In this document: positions 49,684 to 58,310 of the stretch, one piece after another
Layout of the letters: every line of letters begins with the position of its first letter
Numbering within the stretch: the first letter of the stretch is position 1
NCBI GenBank assembly: GCA_002919235.1
Contig: PKEX01000017.1
Coordinates: forward strand, 62,001 to 126,000
Source: Clostridia bacterium
GTDB lineage: Bacteria > Bacillota > Limnochordia > DTU080 > RSA5
Direction of reading: 5' to 3'
DNA: 64,000 nucleotides
Translations under genes and position numbers: made by a program
Notes under the pieces: generated by a model
Database searches by the model: none
Told to the model about the DNA's origin: nothing
What the model saw: the letters and a program-made list of their open reading frames with translations, nothing else

Positions 49684-50492
49684 TCACCCTTCCACTTTGA
49701 GATCCGGCCCGGGACGCCGGGGGCGGGGCGCGGCGCCCAAAGCCTCCAGCACCCGGCGCTGGCACCGGGCGAACCCGGCCGAGAGGCGGTCTCGCGGCCG
49801 GGGGAGAGACACCTCGATCTCCGCCACCACCGACGCGGGCCTTTCGCTCAGGATGTAGATCCGGTCCGACAGGTAGACCGCTTCGTCGATGCTCTGAGTG
49901 ACCATGATGCAGCTGCGCCTGCCGGCCATCCCGTCCAGGAGGTCCTGGACGGCCAGGCGGTTCTTGACGTCCAGCGACCCCAGCGGCTCATCGAGGAGGA
50001 GCAGGTCCGGATCGCTCACCAGCGCCCGCGCCAGGGCGGCTCGCTGGGCCATGCCCCCCGACACCTGATGCGGCAAGTACGATGAGAACCCGCTGAGACC
50101 CAGGAGTTCCAGGGCCTCCTGGACCGCCCGCTCCCTCTCGGCGCGGGACATGGACTTGGCCCGGTCCTGCAGTCCGTATCGCACGTTGTGAAAAAGAGAG
50201 GCCCACGGGAGCAGCCGGGGCTCCTGGAAGACCATGCCGAGGCGGATGGCCGTCCGGTCCAGCCGGCGGCGGGAACCGTCGACGATGGCCACTTCTCCGC
50301 CTTGGGGACGGTCGAGCCCGGCGATGAGGCGCAGGAGGGTGGTCTTTCCCGCCCCGCTGGGACCCAGGACGCTGACGAACTCGCCCGGCCGGCAGGAGAG
50401 CGACACGCCGTCCAGGACCAGCAGTCGCCCAGCACCGGCGGTAAACGCCTTGACCACGTCTCGGATCATCACACCGACGCCACCGGCCAAAG
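49684..50492 (-). CDS. ABC transporter ATP-binding protein, SsuB/TauB type
   Basis: The ATPase of the same uptake system. Walker A GPSGAGKTTLLRLIAG, the Q-loop in GMVFQEPRLLPW, the signature QVSGGMAQRAALARAL, Walker B LLLLDEPLGSLD and switch VTQSIDEAV (His replaced by Gln in the usual H-loop position) are all visible. The TTG at 50492 follows GGAGG by about 7 bases; an ATG at 50471 is also possible. Note that the H-loop reads TQS rather than THD/THS, which would need checking. Its end is 7 bases before the binding-protein gene. Confidence 0.88.
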
Positions 50493-50546
50493 GGCATCCT
50501 CCTCGCCTGACGCAAACCCCAGGGTGCGCGGCCCTCGCGGGAACCG

Positions 50547-51299
50547 TCACGTCCAGGGCGCCACCGCCTTCTGCAGCCGGACGGCCGCGGCGTCCATCGC
50601 GTACCCCAGAAGGCCCATGACGGCGATCCCGAGGAACATCACGTCGGGCCGGACCAGCTCGCGCGAGAGGACGATCATATACCCGAGCCCGCTGGCGGAG
50701 GCCAGCATCTCTGCCGCCACCAAGGCCCGCCAGCTGTTGGAGAGGGCCAGCCTCAGGCCGGTGAACATAGGCCCGAGGCTTCCCGGCACGATGATGCGGG
50801 TGAGGACCTCCCTCCGGGAGAACCGGTACACCTCTCCCAGTTCGAGATAGCTTTCGCTCACCAGGGCGGCCGCCGCCTCGGTGTTGAGCAGCACCGGGAA
50901 AAAGGCGGCGTAGGCCACGACGGAAATCTTTGAACCTTCCCCGATGCCGAACCACGCGATAAAGAGGGGAATCCAGGCCACGGGAGGGATCTGCCGCAGG
51001 AAGTGGAGGAGCGGGCCCAAGAGGGCTCGCAAGGAAGGGATCCAGCCCAGGGCCAGCCCTGCCGGGATGCCGGCCGCCGAGGCGGCCAGGAAGCCCCGGG
51101 CCACCCGGATCAGGCTGATTTCCACGTGTCTTGCCAGCTCACCGGTGCGCAAGGCGCGGGTGGCCGCCGCCAGCACGGTGCCCGGGGAAGGGATCATGGA
51201 GGGCTCCAAAGCGCCCCGGGAGCTCAGGCCCTGCCAGAGGAAGAGGATGACCACGGGGACCAAGAGGCCCAACGGTTTCGGCAGCAGAGCCCGATTCAC
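50547..51299 (-). CDS. ABC transporter permease, SsuC/TauC type
   Basis: An inner-membrane permease of about 250 residues with six hydrophobic segments (PLGLLVPVVILFLWQGL at the start; SLRALLGPLLHFLRQIPPVAWIPLFIAWFG; YAAFFPVLLNTEAAAALV). The cytoplasmic EAA-like loop for ATPase docking reads EVYRFSRREVLTRIIVPGSLGPMFTGL. GTG at 51299 with a GAGGAG site is chosen over the TTG at 51329. It is the first gene of the operon. Confidence 0.85.
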   Translation of the reverse strand: MNRALLPKPLGLLVPVVILFLWQGLSSRGALEPSMIPSPGTVLAAATRALRTGELARHVEISLIRVARGFLAASAAGIPAGLALGWIPSLRALLGPLLHFLRQIPPVAWIPLFIAWFGIGEGSKISVVAYAAFFPVLLNTEAAAALVSESYLELGEVYRFSRREVLTRIIVPGSLGPMFTGLRLALSNSWRALVAAEMLASASGLGYMIVLSRELVRPDVMFLGIAVMGLLGYAMDAAAVRLQKAVAPWT

Positions 51300-51556
51300 T
51301 GCATGACCACGCTCCTCGCGGCGGGCCAAAGGGCGGATTCGGCGGGGCCCGCCGTCCGGGATGCGTTGACCTTCCTTAATTTATTGTGTCTAATACGCCG
51401 CAGCTTTGGCGGGGTCCTGGCGGCAGGAGGAGGTCGTTCGCGCTGTTTCGGTTCCTATCCTTGACAGGGATGAACTCCATCTGCTAACTTAGACTCGTGT
51501 AAAGCGATTCTGCTTAACATAGGATCGCTTGCATGCCACGGGAGGCGTCGTCCGGG
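51300..51556. other. divergent intergenic region between ABC operon and ylxM
   Basis: The region holds the ylxM promoter at 51461-51490 and a possible hairpin GCGATTCT/AGGATCGC (51502-51529, one G-T pair). An AT-rich patch at 51375-51400 (AATTTATTGTGTCTAATA) lies upstream of the transporter operon and may hold its promoter, but no clear -35/-10 pair is visible. Confidence 0.4.
51461..51490 (+). promoter_or_regulatory. candidate sigma-A promoter of ylxM-ffh
   Basis: A perfect TTGACA (51461-51466) is followed after 18 bases by TAACTT (51485-51490), a weaker -10 box. It lies about 70 bases before ylxM. Confidence 0.5.
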
Positions 51557-51557
51557 G

Positions 51558-51938
51558 ATGATCGAAAAGACGGTGCGGATGAGCCTGCTCTTTGACTTTT
51601 ACGGCCAGCTTCTCACCCCAAGGCAGCAGGAGTTCTTCGCACTGTACTACGACGATGACCTCTCTCTGGGCGAGATCGCCTCGCAGTACGGCGTGAGCCG
51701 CCAGGCGGTCTACGATATTCTCAAGCGCTCGAGCCAGGCTCTGGAGGAGCTGGAGAGCAAACTCCGCCTGGTGGAGCGTTTCCAGCGACAGCACGCGGCG
51801 CTGAGCCAGGCGGTGGCGGAGCTGGATGCGGCCATCGCGGAGCTGGGAGCGGTGGAAGGGGCCGCCGGCGCCGTAGAGCGGCTCGCGCGCGCTCGCGCCC
51901 TCCTCTCCGAGGTGGAAGCGGCGGGCTTGGAAGCCTAG
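51558..51938 (+). CDS. ylxM: YlxM-type helix-turn-helix protein (SRP-associated)
   Basis: YlxM is a small DNA-binding-like protein encoded before ffh in Bacillota and thought to act with the SRP. The 126-residue protein has a sigma-like HTH ([40 protein letters not shown]) and a C-terminal coiled coil. ATG at 51558. ffh starts about 20 bases downstream. Confidence 0.9.
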   Translation: MIEKTVRMSLLFDFYGQLLTPRQQEFFALYYDDDLSLGEIASQYGVSRQAVYDILKRSSQALEELESKLRLVERFQRQHAALSQAVAELDAAIAELGAVEGAAGAVERLARARALLSEVEAAGLEA

Positions 51939-51956
51939 ATCCGGGGGGTGAGAGCG

Positions 51957-53297
51957 GTGTTCGAGAGCCTTTCCCAGCGGCTGCAGTCCGTATTCCAAAA
52001 GCTCAAGGGGCGCGGGAAGCTGAGCGAGCAGGACGTCGATCAAGCCCTGCGAGAGGTGCGGCTGGCGCTTCTTGAGGCTGACGTCAATTTCAAGGTGGTG
52101 CGGGAGTTTCTCGCCCGGGTGCGCGAGCGGGCCGTGGGGCAGGAGGTGCTCCAGAGCCTTTCTCCGGCCCAGCAGGTGATCAAGATCGTCCACGAGGAGC
52201 TCGCCGCGCTCATGGGTGGTTCCCACGCCCGCCTCGAACTGGGCGGCGCACCGCCGGTGGCCGTCTTGATGGCAGGGCTCCAAGGCTCGGGCAAGACCAC
52301 GGTCACCGCCAAGCTGGCCCGGATGCTCAAGGCGCAGGGCCGCAGGCCCCTCCTGGTGGCCGGCGACGTCTACCGCCCGGCTGCGATCCGCCAGCTCCAG
52401 GTGCTGGGCGAGCAGATCGGCGTGGCCGTCTTCGAGATGGGACAGGAGACGCCGCCGCCGGTGATCGCCGAGAAGGCGCTGGCCCACGCGAAGCTGCACG
52501 GGAACGACGTGGTCCTGATGGACACCGCCGGCCGTCTCCACGTCGACGAGGAGCTGATGGATGAGATCCAGCAGATCAAGGAGGCCCTAAACCCGGCCGA
52601 GATCCTGCTGGTGGTCGACGCGATGACGGGCCAGGACGCGGTGAACGTGGCGGAAGCCTTTCACGCCCGCCTGGGCCTCACCGGCGTCATCTTGACCAAA
52701 CTGGACGGGGACGCGCGCGGCGGGGCGGCGCTCTCCATCCGGGCCGTCACCGGGGCCCCGGTTAAGTTCGTGGGAACCGGTGAGAAGCTGGATGCCCTGG
52801 AGCCGTTCCATCCCGAGCGCATCGCCTCGCGGATCCTGGGCATGGGCGACGTGCTCACGCTGATCGAACGGGCTCAGGAGACGCTGGACCAGGAAAAGTC
52901 GAGGAAAATGGTGGAGAAGCTGGCCCGGGGGGACGACCTGACGCTGGAGGACTTCCTCGAGCAGATGCAGCAGGTCCGCAAGATGGGCCCCCTCGACCAG
53001 CTGCTGGGGATGATCCCCGGGATGAGCAGCCTGAAAAACGTGCCCGGGCTGGAAGTGGACGAGCGGGAGCTGCGCCGGGTCGAAGCCATCATCCAATCGA
53101 TGACCCCCGAAGAGCGGCGGAACCCGGCGATCATCGACGGCAGCCGGCGGCGCCGGATCGCGCGAGGCAGCGGCACGCGCGTGCAAGACGTCAACCGGCT
53201 GCTGAAGCAGTTCGAACAGACCAGGGCCATGATGCGGCACCTGATGGGCGGCGGCAAGAGGAGCCGCAGGCTCCTGGGAAGCCTTTTCAAGCGTTAA
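51957..53297 (+). CDS. ffh: signal recognition particle protein Ffh (SRP54)
   Basis: Ffh binds signal sequences and SRP RNA and targets ribosomes to FtsY. NG domain: [22 protein letters not shown]-loop [42 protein letters not shown] and [14 protein letters not shown]. The Met-rich M domain has [43 protein letters not shown] and [13 protein letters not shown] at 51957 after GGGGGTGAG. 446 residues. The SRP RNA gene was not found in the window. Confidence 0.97.
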   Translation: MFESLSQRLQSVFQKLKGRGKLSEQDVDQALREVRLALLEADVNFKVVREFLARVRERAVGQEVLQSLSPAQQVIKIVHEELAALMGGSHARLELGGAPPVAVLMAGLQGSGKTTVTAKLARMLKAQGRRPLLVAGDVYRPAAIRQLQVLGEQIGVAVFEMGQETPPPVIAEKALAHAKLHGNDVVLMDTAGRLHVDEELMDEIQQIKEALNPAEILLVVDAMTGQDAVNVAEAFHARLGLTGVILTKLDGDARGGAALSIRAVTGAPVKFVGTGEKLDALEPFHPERIASRILGMGDVLTLIERAQETLDQEKSRKMVEKLARGDDLTLEDFLEQMQQVRKMGPLDQLLGMIPGMSSLKNVPGLEVDERELRRVEAIIQSMTPEERRNPAIIDGSRRRRIARGSGTRVQDVNRLLKQFEQTRAMMRHLMGGGKRSRRLLGSLFKR

Positions 53298-53310
53298 GGA
53301 GGTGCAGGCG

Positions 53311-53598
53311 ATGGCAGTTCGCATTCGGCTCAAGAGAATGGGGGCGAAGAAGCGCCCGTTTTACCGCCTGGTGGTGGCGGACTCCCGGGCGGCGCGGGAC
53401 GGGCGGGTCATCGACACGCTGGGATATTATGACCCGCTGACCGATCCCGCCACCGTGAAGGTGGACGCGGAACGGGCCAAGGCGTGGCTGGGCCAGGGGG
53501 CGCAGCCTTCGGATACCGCGCGCAAGCTGCTGGTGCGCGCGGGCGTCCTGGATGGCGACGGCAAGGCCCCGTCCCAGGGCGAGGCGGGCGAGGCGTAA
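53311..53598 (+). CDS. rpsP: 30S ribosomal protein S16
   Basis: S16, 95 residues. The start [25 protein letters not shown] and [13 protein letters not shown] are typical. A short Gly/Ala/Glu-rich tail (residues 83-95) extends beyond the usual end. TAAGGAGGTG site before the ATG. It follows ffh by 13 bases in the conserved order. Confidence 0.97.
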   Translation: MAVRIRLKRMGAKKRPFYRLVVADSRAARDGRVIDTLGYYDPLTDPATVKVDAERAKAWLGQGAQPSDTARKLLVRAGVLDGDGKAPSQGEAGEA

Positions 53599-53650
53599 GC
53601 CGCGGGCGCGCGGAAGCGCTCGAGGCTTTTGAGAGGAGGTGCCTCGCACG

Positions 53651-53881
53651 GTGAAGGAGCTTGTGACGTATCTGGCCCAGGCCCTGGTGGACCATCCCGA
53701 TGAGGTGCGCGTCAGCCAGGTGGAAGGCGAGAAATCGATCATCCTCGAGCTCAGGGTGGCCCCTTCCGACATGGGGAAGGTCATCGGCCGGCAGGGCCGG
53801 GTGGCCAAGGCCCTCCGCGCCGTCGTGAAGGCGGCGGCGCCGCGGGGCGACAAAGTGGTGCACCTGGAGATCGTCGGGTGA
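53651..53881 (+). CDS. khpA: KH-domain RNA-binding protein KhpA (YlqC)
   Basis: A 76-residue single KH-domain protein that pairs with KhpB and affects cell size and RNA regulation. The RNA-binding GxxG loop is in MGKVIGRQGRVAKALRAVV. It begins with KELVTYLAQALVDHPDEVRVSQVEG. GTG at 53651 is used; the upstream GTG at 53639 lies within the GAGGAGGTG ribosome binding site itself. It sits between rpsP and rimM as in other Bacillota. Confidence 0.93.
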   Translation: MKELVTYLAQALVDHPDEVRVSQVEGEKSIILELRVAPSDMGKVIGRQGRVAKALRAVVKAAAPRGDKVVHLEIVG

Positions 53882-53912
53882 CGCACGCCGCTTTCGGGTG
53901 AGGCCGTTGACG

Positions 53913-54425
53913 GTGGAGTGGGTGACGATCGGGAAAGTGACCGCGCCGCACGGGGTCCGCGGCGAGGTGCGGGTCTACCCCCTGACGGAGTTCCCCGACC
54001 GGTTTTTCGATCTGGCGCGCGTCTTCCTGTGCCGCGGGGAGGAGCGGTCCGAGCGCCGGGTCAGCCGGGTGAAGGGCCTCGCCCGAGGACTCTTCCTGCT
54101 GAAGCTGGAGGGGATCGACACCCGGGACGAGGCAGAGCGCTGGCGGGGGGCGGAGGTGCAGGTGCCCAGGGCGGAGGCCGTCCCGCTGCCGCCGGGAAGG
54201 TACTACGTCTTTGAACTGGTAGGCGCGCGGGTGGTGACGAAAGACGGGGCGCCGGTGGGCCGGCTGGAGGACGTGCTGGCCACCGCGGCCAACGACGTGT
54301 TCGTCGTCCGCTCGGAAGAGGGCCGCGAGATCCTGGTCCCCGCCGTGAGGCACGTGGTCCTGTCCATCGACCCGGAGGAGGGCACCATCGTCATCGATCC
54401 CATCCCCGGGCTCTTGGAGGAGTAG
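53913..54425 (+). CDS. rimM: ribosome maturation factor RimM
   Basis: RimM helps assemble the 30S head by binding S19. The start [23 protein letters not shown] and the C-terminal PRC-barrel ([15 protein letters not shown] to [21 protein letters not shown]) are typical. GTG at 53913 is preferred because GGGTGAGG lies 9 bases upstream; starts at 53898 and 53907 are possible. It overlaps no gene and precedes trmD by 2 bases. Confidence 0.95.
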   Translation: MEWVTIGKVTAPHGVRGEVRVYPLTEFPDRFFDLARVFLCRGEERSERRVSRVKGLARGLFLLKLEGIDTRDEAERWRGAEVQVPRAEAVPLPPGRYYVFELVGARVVTKDGAPVGRLEDVLATAANDVFVVRSEEGREILVPAVRHVVLSIDPEEGTIVIDPIPGLLEE

Positions 54426-54427
54426 CG

Positions 54428-55183
54428 GTGGAGATCGACGTCCTCACGCTCTTTCCGGCGATGTTCGCCGCCTTGGACGAGAGCATCGTGAAGCGGGCCC
54501 GGGAGCGGGGTCTTCTCACGCTGAGGGTGTGGGACATCCGGGAGTTTGCCTACGACCGGCACCGGACGGTCGACGACACACCCTACGGCGGGGGCGCGGG
54601 CATGGTCATGAAACCCGAGCCCATCCACCGGGCGCTCCAGCACGTGAAAGCCGTCTCCGCCCGGCCCGCGCGCCGGGTGATCTTGATGTCCCCGCAGGGG
54701 CGCCGGTTCGACCAGGCGCTGGCCCGGGAACTGGCCGCGCAAGAGCGGCTCATCTTCATCTGCGGGCGGTACGAAGGCGTCGACGAGCGGGTCCGGCTGC
54801 ACCTGGTGAGCGACGAGATCTCCATCGGGGACTACGTCCTGACGGGCGGGGAGCTCCCCGCGATGGTGGTGATCGACGCCGTGGCCCGGCTCATCCCCGG
54901 GGTATTGGGCAGCGCCGAATCGCCCCGGGAAGAGTCGTTCAGCGACGGGCTGCTGGAGTACCCGCACTACACTCGGCCCCGGGAGTATCTGGGCACTGCC
55001 GTGCCCGAGGTGCTGCTCAGCGGGGATCACGAAGCGGTGCGCCGCTGGCGGCGCAAGGAGTCGCTGCGGCGCACGCGCGAGCGGCGGCCGGACCTCCTGG
55101 AGGCCGTCCGGTTGACCCCGGAAGACCTGCGGCTGCTCCAGGAGATCGAGGCGGAAGAGGGCGCGCCGCCCGGCGGCCTGTGA
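54428..55183 (+). CDS. trmD: tRNA (guanine(37)-N(1))-methyltransferase
   Basis: TrmD methylates G37 next to the anticodon and prevents +1 frameshifts on proline and similar codons. The trefoil-knot motifs [60 protein letters not shown] and [16 protein letters not shown] are complete. The GTG at 54428 follows the rimM stop directly, after the GGAGGAGTAG site within rimM. 251 residues. Confidence 0.97.
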   Translation: MEIDVLTLFPAMFAALDESIVKRARERGLLTLRVWDIREFAYDRHRTVDDTPYGGGAGMVMKPEPIHRALQHVKAVSARPARRVILMSPQGRRFDQALARELAAQERLIFICGRYEGVDERVRLHLVSDEISIGDYVLTGGELPAMVVIDAVARLIPGVLGSAESPREESFSDGLLEYPHYTRPREYLGTAVPEVLLSGDHEAVRRWRRKESLRRTRERRPDLLEAVRLTPEDLRLLQEIEAEEGAPPGGL

Positions 55184-55210
55184 GCGGCGACGGACAGGGG
55201 CTTCGCCGCG

Positions 55211-55240
55211 TTGCCGCCGGGATCGGCGGTGTGGTAGAAT
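55211..55240 (+). promoter_or_regulatory. sigma-A promoter before rplS
   Basis: TTGCCG (55211-55216, 4 of 6) and TAGAAT (55235-55240, 5 of 6) are 18 bases apart, about 30 bases before the rplS start. It gives rplS a promoter of its own inside the cluster. Confidence 0.65.
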
Positions 55241-55272
55241 ATCGTCGCGTTTGACAAGAGGAGGCTCATGCC

Positions 55273-55614
55273 ATGGACATCATCCGGAGCATCGAAGAAG
55301 CGCAGATGCGCACGGATCTGCCGGAGTTCGGTCCGGGCGACACGCTCAAAGTCCACGTGAAAGTGGTGGAGGGCGACCGCGAGCGGATTCAGGTGTTCGA
55401 AGGCGTCTGCATCAAGCGGGACGGGGGCGGTCTGACCGAGACCTTCACCGTGCGCAAGATCTCTCAGGGTGTCGGCGTGGAGCGGACGTTCCCGGTTCAC
55501 TCGCCGAGGATCGACCGGATCGAGGTGGTGCGGAAAGGGCGGGTGCGGCGCGCTCGGCTGTTCTACCTGCGCGACCGCATCGGCAAGGCGGCTCGGATCA
55601 AGGAGCGCCGCTAA
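55273..55614 (+). CDS. rplS: 50S ribosomal protein L19
   Basis: L19, 113 residues, at the interface of the subunits. The motifs [47 protein letters not shown] and [19 protein letters not shown] are typical. ATG 55273 after AAGAGGAGG. It completes the rpsP-khpA-rimM-trmD-rplS cluster. Confidence 0.97.
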   Translation: MDIIRSIEEAQMRTDLPEFGPGDTLKVHVKVVEGDRERIQVFEGVCIKRDGGGLTETFTVRKISQGVGVERTFPVHSPRIDRIEVVRKGRVRRARLFYLRDRIGKAARIKERR

Positions 55615-55644
55615 GCCGTCCGGCCCGGGCAGGAGGCATCCCAC

Positions 55645-56193
55645 GTGGCGCAGGTGCGACAGGAGATCCGGGAATACGCGGAATCCTTCGTCATCGCGGT
55701 CTTGCTGGCGCTCTTTATCATCCTGTTCGTCGCCCAATCCTTCTTGGTGCAAGGCGACTCGATGGAGCCCAGCCTCCACCACGGGGAGCGCCTTCTGGTC
55801 GACAAAGTGACGTATCGTTTTCGCCCACCGGAACGGGGCGAGATCATCGTCTTCTCCTTTCCCAAGGATCCCCGGCGCAAGTTTATCAAGCGGGTGATCG
55901 GGGTGCCCGGGGACACGGTGGAGATCCGCAACCGGACGCTTTTTATCAACGGGATCCCCATCGAGGAGGATTACATCCGCGGGCCCATGTACCAGCCGTA
56001 CGGGCCCGTCGTCGTTCCCGAAGGGACCGTCTGGGTGCTGGGGGACAACCGCAACAACAGCGAAGACAGCCGCTTCCCCGACGTCGGCCCGGTCCCGTTG
56101 GATCTGGTCGTGGGACGCGCCGTGGTGGTCTACTGGCCGCTGCGGGAAGCGGGCTTGATCGCCGTGCCGCGCGTCCTCGCCGACTTGGAGTGA
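55645..56193 (+). CDS. lepB: type I signal peptidase
   Basis: Signal peptidase I cleaves secreted preproteins outside the membrane. One N-terminal membrane helix (SFVIAVLLALFIILFVAQSFL) precedes the catalytic Ser in GDSMEPSLHHGERLLV and the Lys in RKFIKRVIGVPGD; a GDNRNNSEDSR box (box E) follows. It is 182 residues, the usual Gram-positive form. GTG at 55645 follows AGGAGG. It lies between rplS and rbgA, as in Bacillus. Confidence 0.96.
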   Translation: MAQVRQEIREYAESFVIAVLLALFIILFVAQSFLVQGDSMEPSLHHGERLLVDKVTYRFRPPERGEIIVFSFPKDPRRKFIKRVIGVPGDTVEIRNRTLFINGIPIEEDYIRGPMYQPYGPVVVPEGTVWVLGDNRNNSEDSRFPDVGPVPLDLVVGRAVVVYWPLREAGLIAVPRVLADLE

Positions 56194-56205
56194 GGTTGGC
56201 CGGGA

Positions 56206-57111
56206 TTGGTTTTTGACGATTTTCAGGTCCAGTGGTACCCCGGGCACATGGCCAAAGCCCGGCGCGAGCTGGTCCAACGAATCAAGCAAGCCGACTTCGT
56301 CATCGAAGTGGCGGACGCCCGGGCGCCGGCCACGACCCGCAATCCGGAGCTGGAAGCGTTGATCCAGGGGCGTCCCCGGCTGCTCCTCCTGGCCAAGGCG
56401 GACCTGGCGGAGCCGGGGACGCTTTCTTCGTGGGTGAAGGCGTTTCGCGGCCGGGGCGTGGAGACGCTGGCGGCGTCCCTCACCTCAGGGCGGGAAGCGG
56501 CGGCCATCCGGAGCCGCCTGCAGGCCTGGGTCGAGCGGGAATTCTCCCGGCGCCAGGGGCCGGCCGACCTCGCGCGGCTGGCCGGGGTGCGCCTGCCCAA
56601 GAGCGCCCGGGAGAAGCACGTCCGAGGGCTCGTGGTGGGCATCCCCAACACGGGCAAGTCGACGCTCATCCGCGTCCTCGGCGGCAAAGGCGTGCAGGTG
56701 GGCGCGATCGCCGGCGTCACCCGGGGCCTCCTGTGGGTGAACGTCGCCGGCGGCGTAAAACTCCTCGACACCCCCGGGATCTTGTGGCCGCGCCTTGAGA
56801 AGGGGATGACCGCCCTCAAACTGGCCTGGCTGGGGTGCGTGGGCGACGGGGCGTTTGACCCGGAACAGGCGGCGCTGAAGCTCATCCAGTGGTTTGCCGT
56901 CCGGGATCCGGAGGCGATGGCCCGGCGCTACCGGCTGGCGCCCGGCATGCTCGAGGATCCCCCGGCCGTGCTGGCGCACATCGCGCGGCAGCGGGGCCAT
57001 TTGGAGAGCGGCGGATCGCCCGATCTGCCGCAAGGCGCCGAGTCTCTTCTCTGGGATTTTCGCCGGGGGAGGCTCGGCCGCTTGGCGCTGGACGATCCCG
57101 TGGAGGAGTGA
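56206..57111 (+). CDS. rbgA: ribosome biogenesis GTPase YlqF/RbgA
   Basis: RbgA is a circularly permuted GTPase for late 50S assembly. The start QVQWYPGHMAKARREL is typical; G4 is LLAKADLA, G1 GIPNTGKSTLIRVL and G3 DTPGILWP. The C-terminal NusB-like helical domain follows. TTG at 56206 with a TGAGG site upstream. 301 residues. Confidence 0.94.
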   Translation: MVFDDFQVQWYPGHMAKARRELVQRIKQADFVIEVADARAPATTRNPELEALIQGRPRLLLLAKADLAEPGTLSSWVKAFRGRGVETLAASLTSGREAAAIRSRLQAWVEREFSRRQGPADLARLAGVRLPKSAREKHVRGLVVGIPNTGKSTLIRVLGGKGVQVGAIAGVTRGLLWVNVAGGVKLLDTPGILWPRLEKGMTALKLAWLGCVGDGAFDPEQAALKLIQWFAVRDPEAMARRYRLAPGMLEDPPAVLAHIARQRGHLESGGSPDLPQGAESLLWDFRRGRLGRLALDDPVEE

Positions 57112-57124
57112 CGCAGGGAGAACC

Positions 57125-57739
57125 ATGGACCGGGACGGAGCGGGCCGGTGGACCGTCGGGGTGGATGAAGCGGGGCGGGGATGCCTCGCCGGGCCGATTT
57201 TCGCCGCCGCGGTCCTGCTGGACCCGGAGAGACCCATCGTGGGACTGGACGACAGCAAGCGGCTGCCGCCGGGAACCCGGGAACGCTTGTCCCGGGAGAT
57301 CCGGGAAAGGGCGCTGGCTTGGGGCGTCGCCTGGGCTACCGTCCGCGAGATCGACCAGCGAGGCATCGAGTGGGCCAATCGCATCGCGTTCTCTCGAGCG
57401 GTGCGCGCCCTCCTGCGCCGGGTCCCTCAGGTGCCGCCGGGCCGGCTGGTGGTGTACATCGACGGGACGCGCCGGGCTTTGCGCCTCGGGCTGCCCCAGG
57501 TGACCGTGGCCGGCGGGGACCGGACGCACGCAGCCATCGCCGCCGCCAGCATCCTGGCCAAGACGGCCAGGGACCGGTTTGTGCTGGAGACCATGCACGC
57601 CCGCTACCCCCAGTACGGTTTCGACCAGCACAAAGGTTACGCCACCGCCCGGCATCTCGAAGCCCTTCGCGCCTGGGGCCCGTGTCCGTATCACCGCATG
57701 AGCTTCCGGCCGCTGGCGGAAGCGAGCGGAGGGGAGTGA
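57125..57739 (+). CDS. rnhB: ribonuclease HII
   Basis: RNase HII removes ribonucleotides and RNA primers from DNA. The active site is VGVDEAGRGCLAGPIFAAAVLL (Asp, Glu), LDDSKRLP and the GGDRTHAAIAAASILAKTARD motif; the acidic DGT in VVYIDGT completes the set. ATG 57125 after AGGGAG. 204 residues. Confidence 0.96.
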   Translation: MDRDGAGRWTVGVDEAGRGCLAGPIFAAAVLLDPERPIVGLDDSKRLPPGTRERLSREIRERALAWGVAWATVREIDQRGIEWANRIAFSRAVRALLRRVPQVPPGRLVVYIDGTRRALRLGLPQVTVAGGDRTHAAIAAASILAKTARDRFVLETMHARYPQYGFDQHKGYATARHLEALRAWGPCPYHRMSFRPLAEASGGE

Positions 57740-57785
57740 GGCGGCAGGCCGTGCGGCCGCGCGTGGATTGCGGGAGGCGGCGGTC

Positions 57786-58160
57786 TTGACGTGCCGCAGG
57801 CGGGATCTGGGAGCGAAAGGCGAGGCGCTCGCGGCGAGGTACCTGGAGGCACAGGGCTTTCGCATCCGGGAGCGCAACGTGCGCTTTCGCCGCGGCGAGA
57901 TCGACATCGTGGCGCAGGACGGCCCGATCCTGGTGTTCGTGGAGGTCAAGACCAGGAGGAGCCGGAGATTCGGCAGCCCGTTAGAGAGCGTTGATCCCCG
58001 CAAGCGGCGAAAGCTTTGGGCCCTGGCCCGGACCTATCTCTATTCCCGCCGGCTCGACGGCGTCGACTGCCGTTTCGACGTCATCGGTATCACCTGGGAG
58101 GCGCCGGGCAAGCCGCCCGTGATCGAGCACGTGCGGGACGCGCTGGGCCACCGGGCGTGA
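57786..58160 (+). CDS. yraN: UPF0102 family nuclease-like protein YraN
   Basis: A small restriction-endonuclease-fold protein of unknown role, encoded after rnhB. The family pattern DLGAKGEALAARYLEAQGFRIRERNVRFRRGEIDIVAQDG (given only in part: the catalytic-like E-x-D and E-V-K residues are in GEIDIVA and FVEVKTRRS) is complete. The TTG at 57786 lies 8 bases after GGGAGG; an earlier TTG at 57768 would be within the ribosome site. 124 residues. Confidence 0.88.
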   Translation: MTCRRRDLGAKGEALAARYLEAQGFRIRERNVRFRRGEIDIVAQDGPILVFVEVKTRRSRRFGSPLESVDPRKRRKLWALARTYLYSRRLDGVDCRFDVIGITWEAPGKPPVIEHVRDALGHRA

Positions 58161-58197
58161 GAAGGCCCGCTGCGCACCGGTGAACTGCGGTTTATAT

Positions 58198-58214
58198 AAA
58201 GGTATGTAACCTTT
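58198..58214. repeat. 6-bp inverted repeat between yraN and comM
   Basis: AAAGGT (58198-58203) and ACCTTT (58209-58214) are perfect inverted repeats with a 5-base spacer, in an AT-rich patch of an otherwise GC-rich gap, next to TTTATATAAA. It could be an operator or a weak hairpin; no partner protein is suggested. Confidence 0.3.
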
Positions 58215-58310
58215 GAGATTTTTCGCGGGCAGGAGGCCCTGTGACAGGTGGACTCCGCCGCACCAGCGAATGTGCGTCTCACCGTGGTCACGGAACGGCG
58301 GAGGTGCGGT

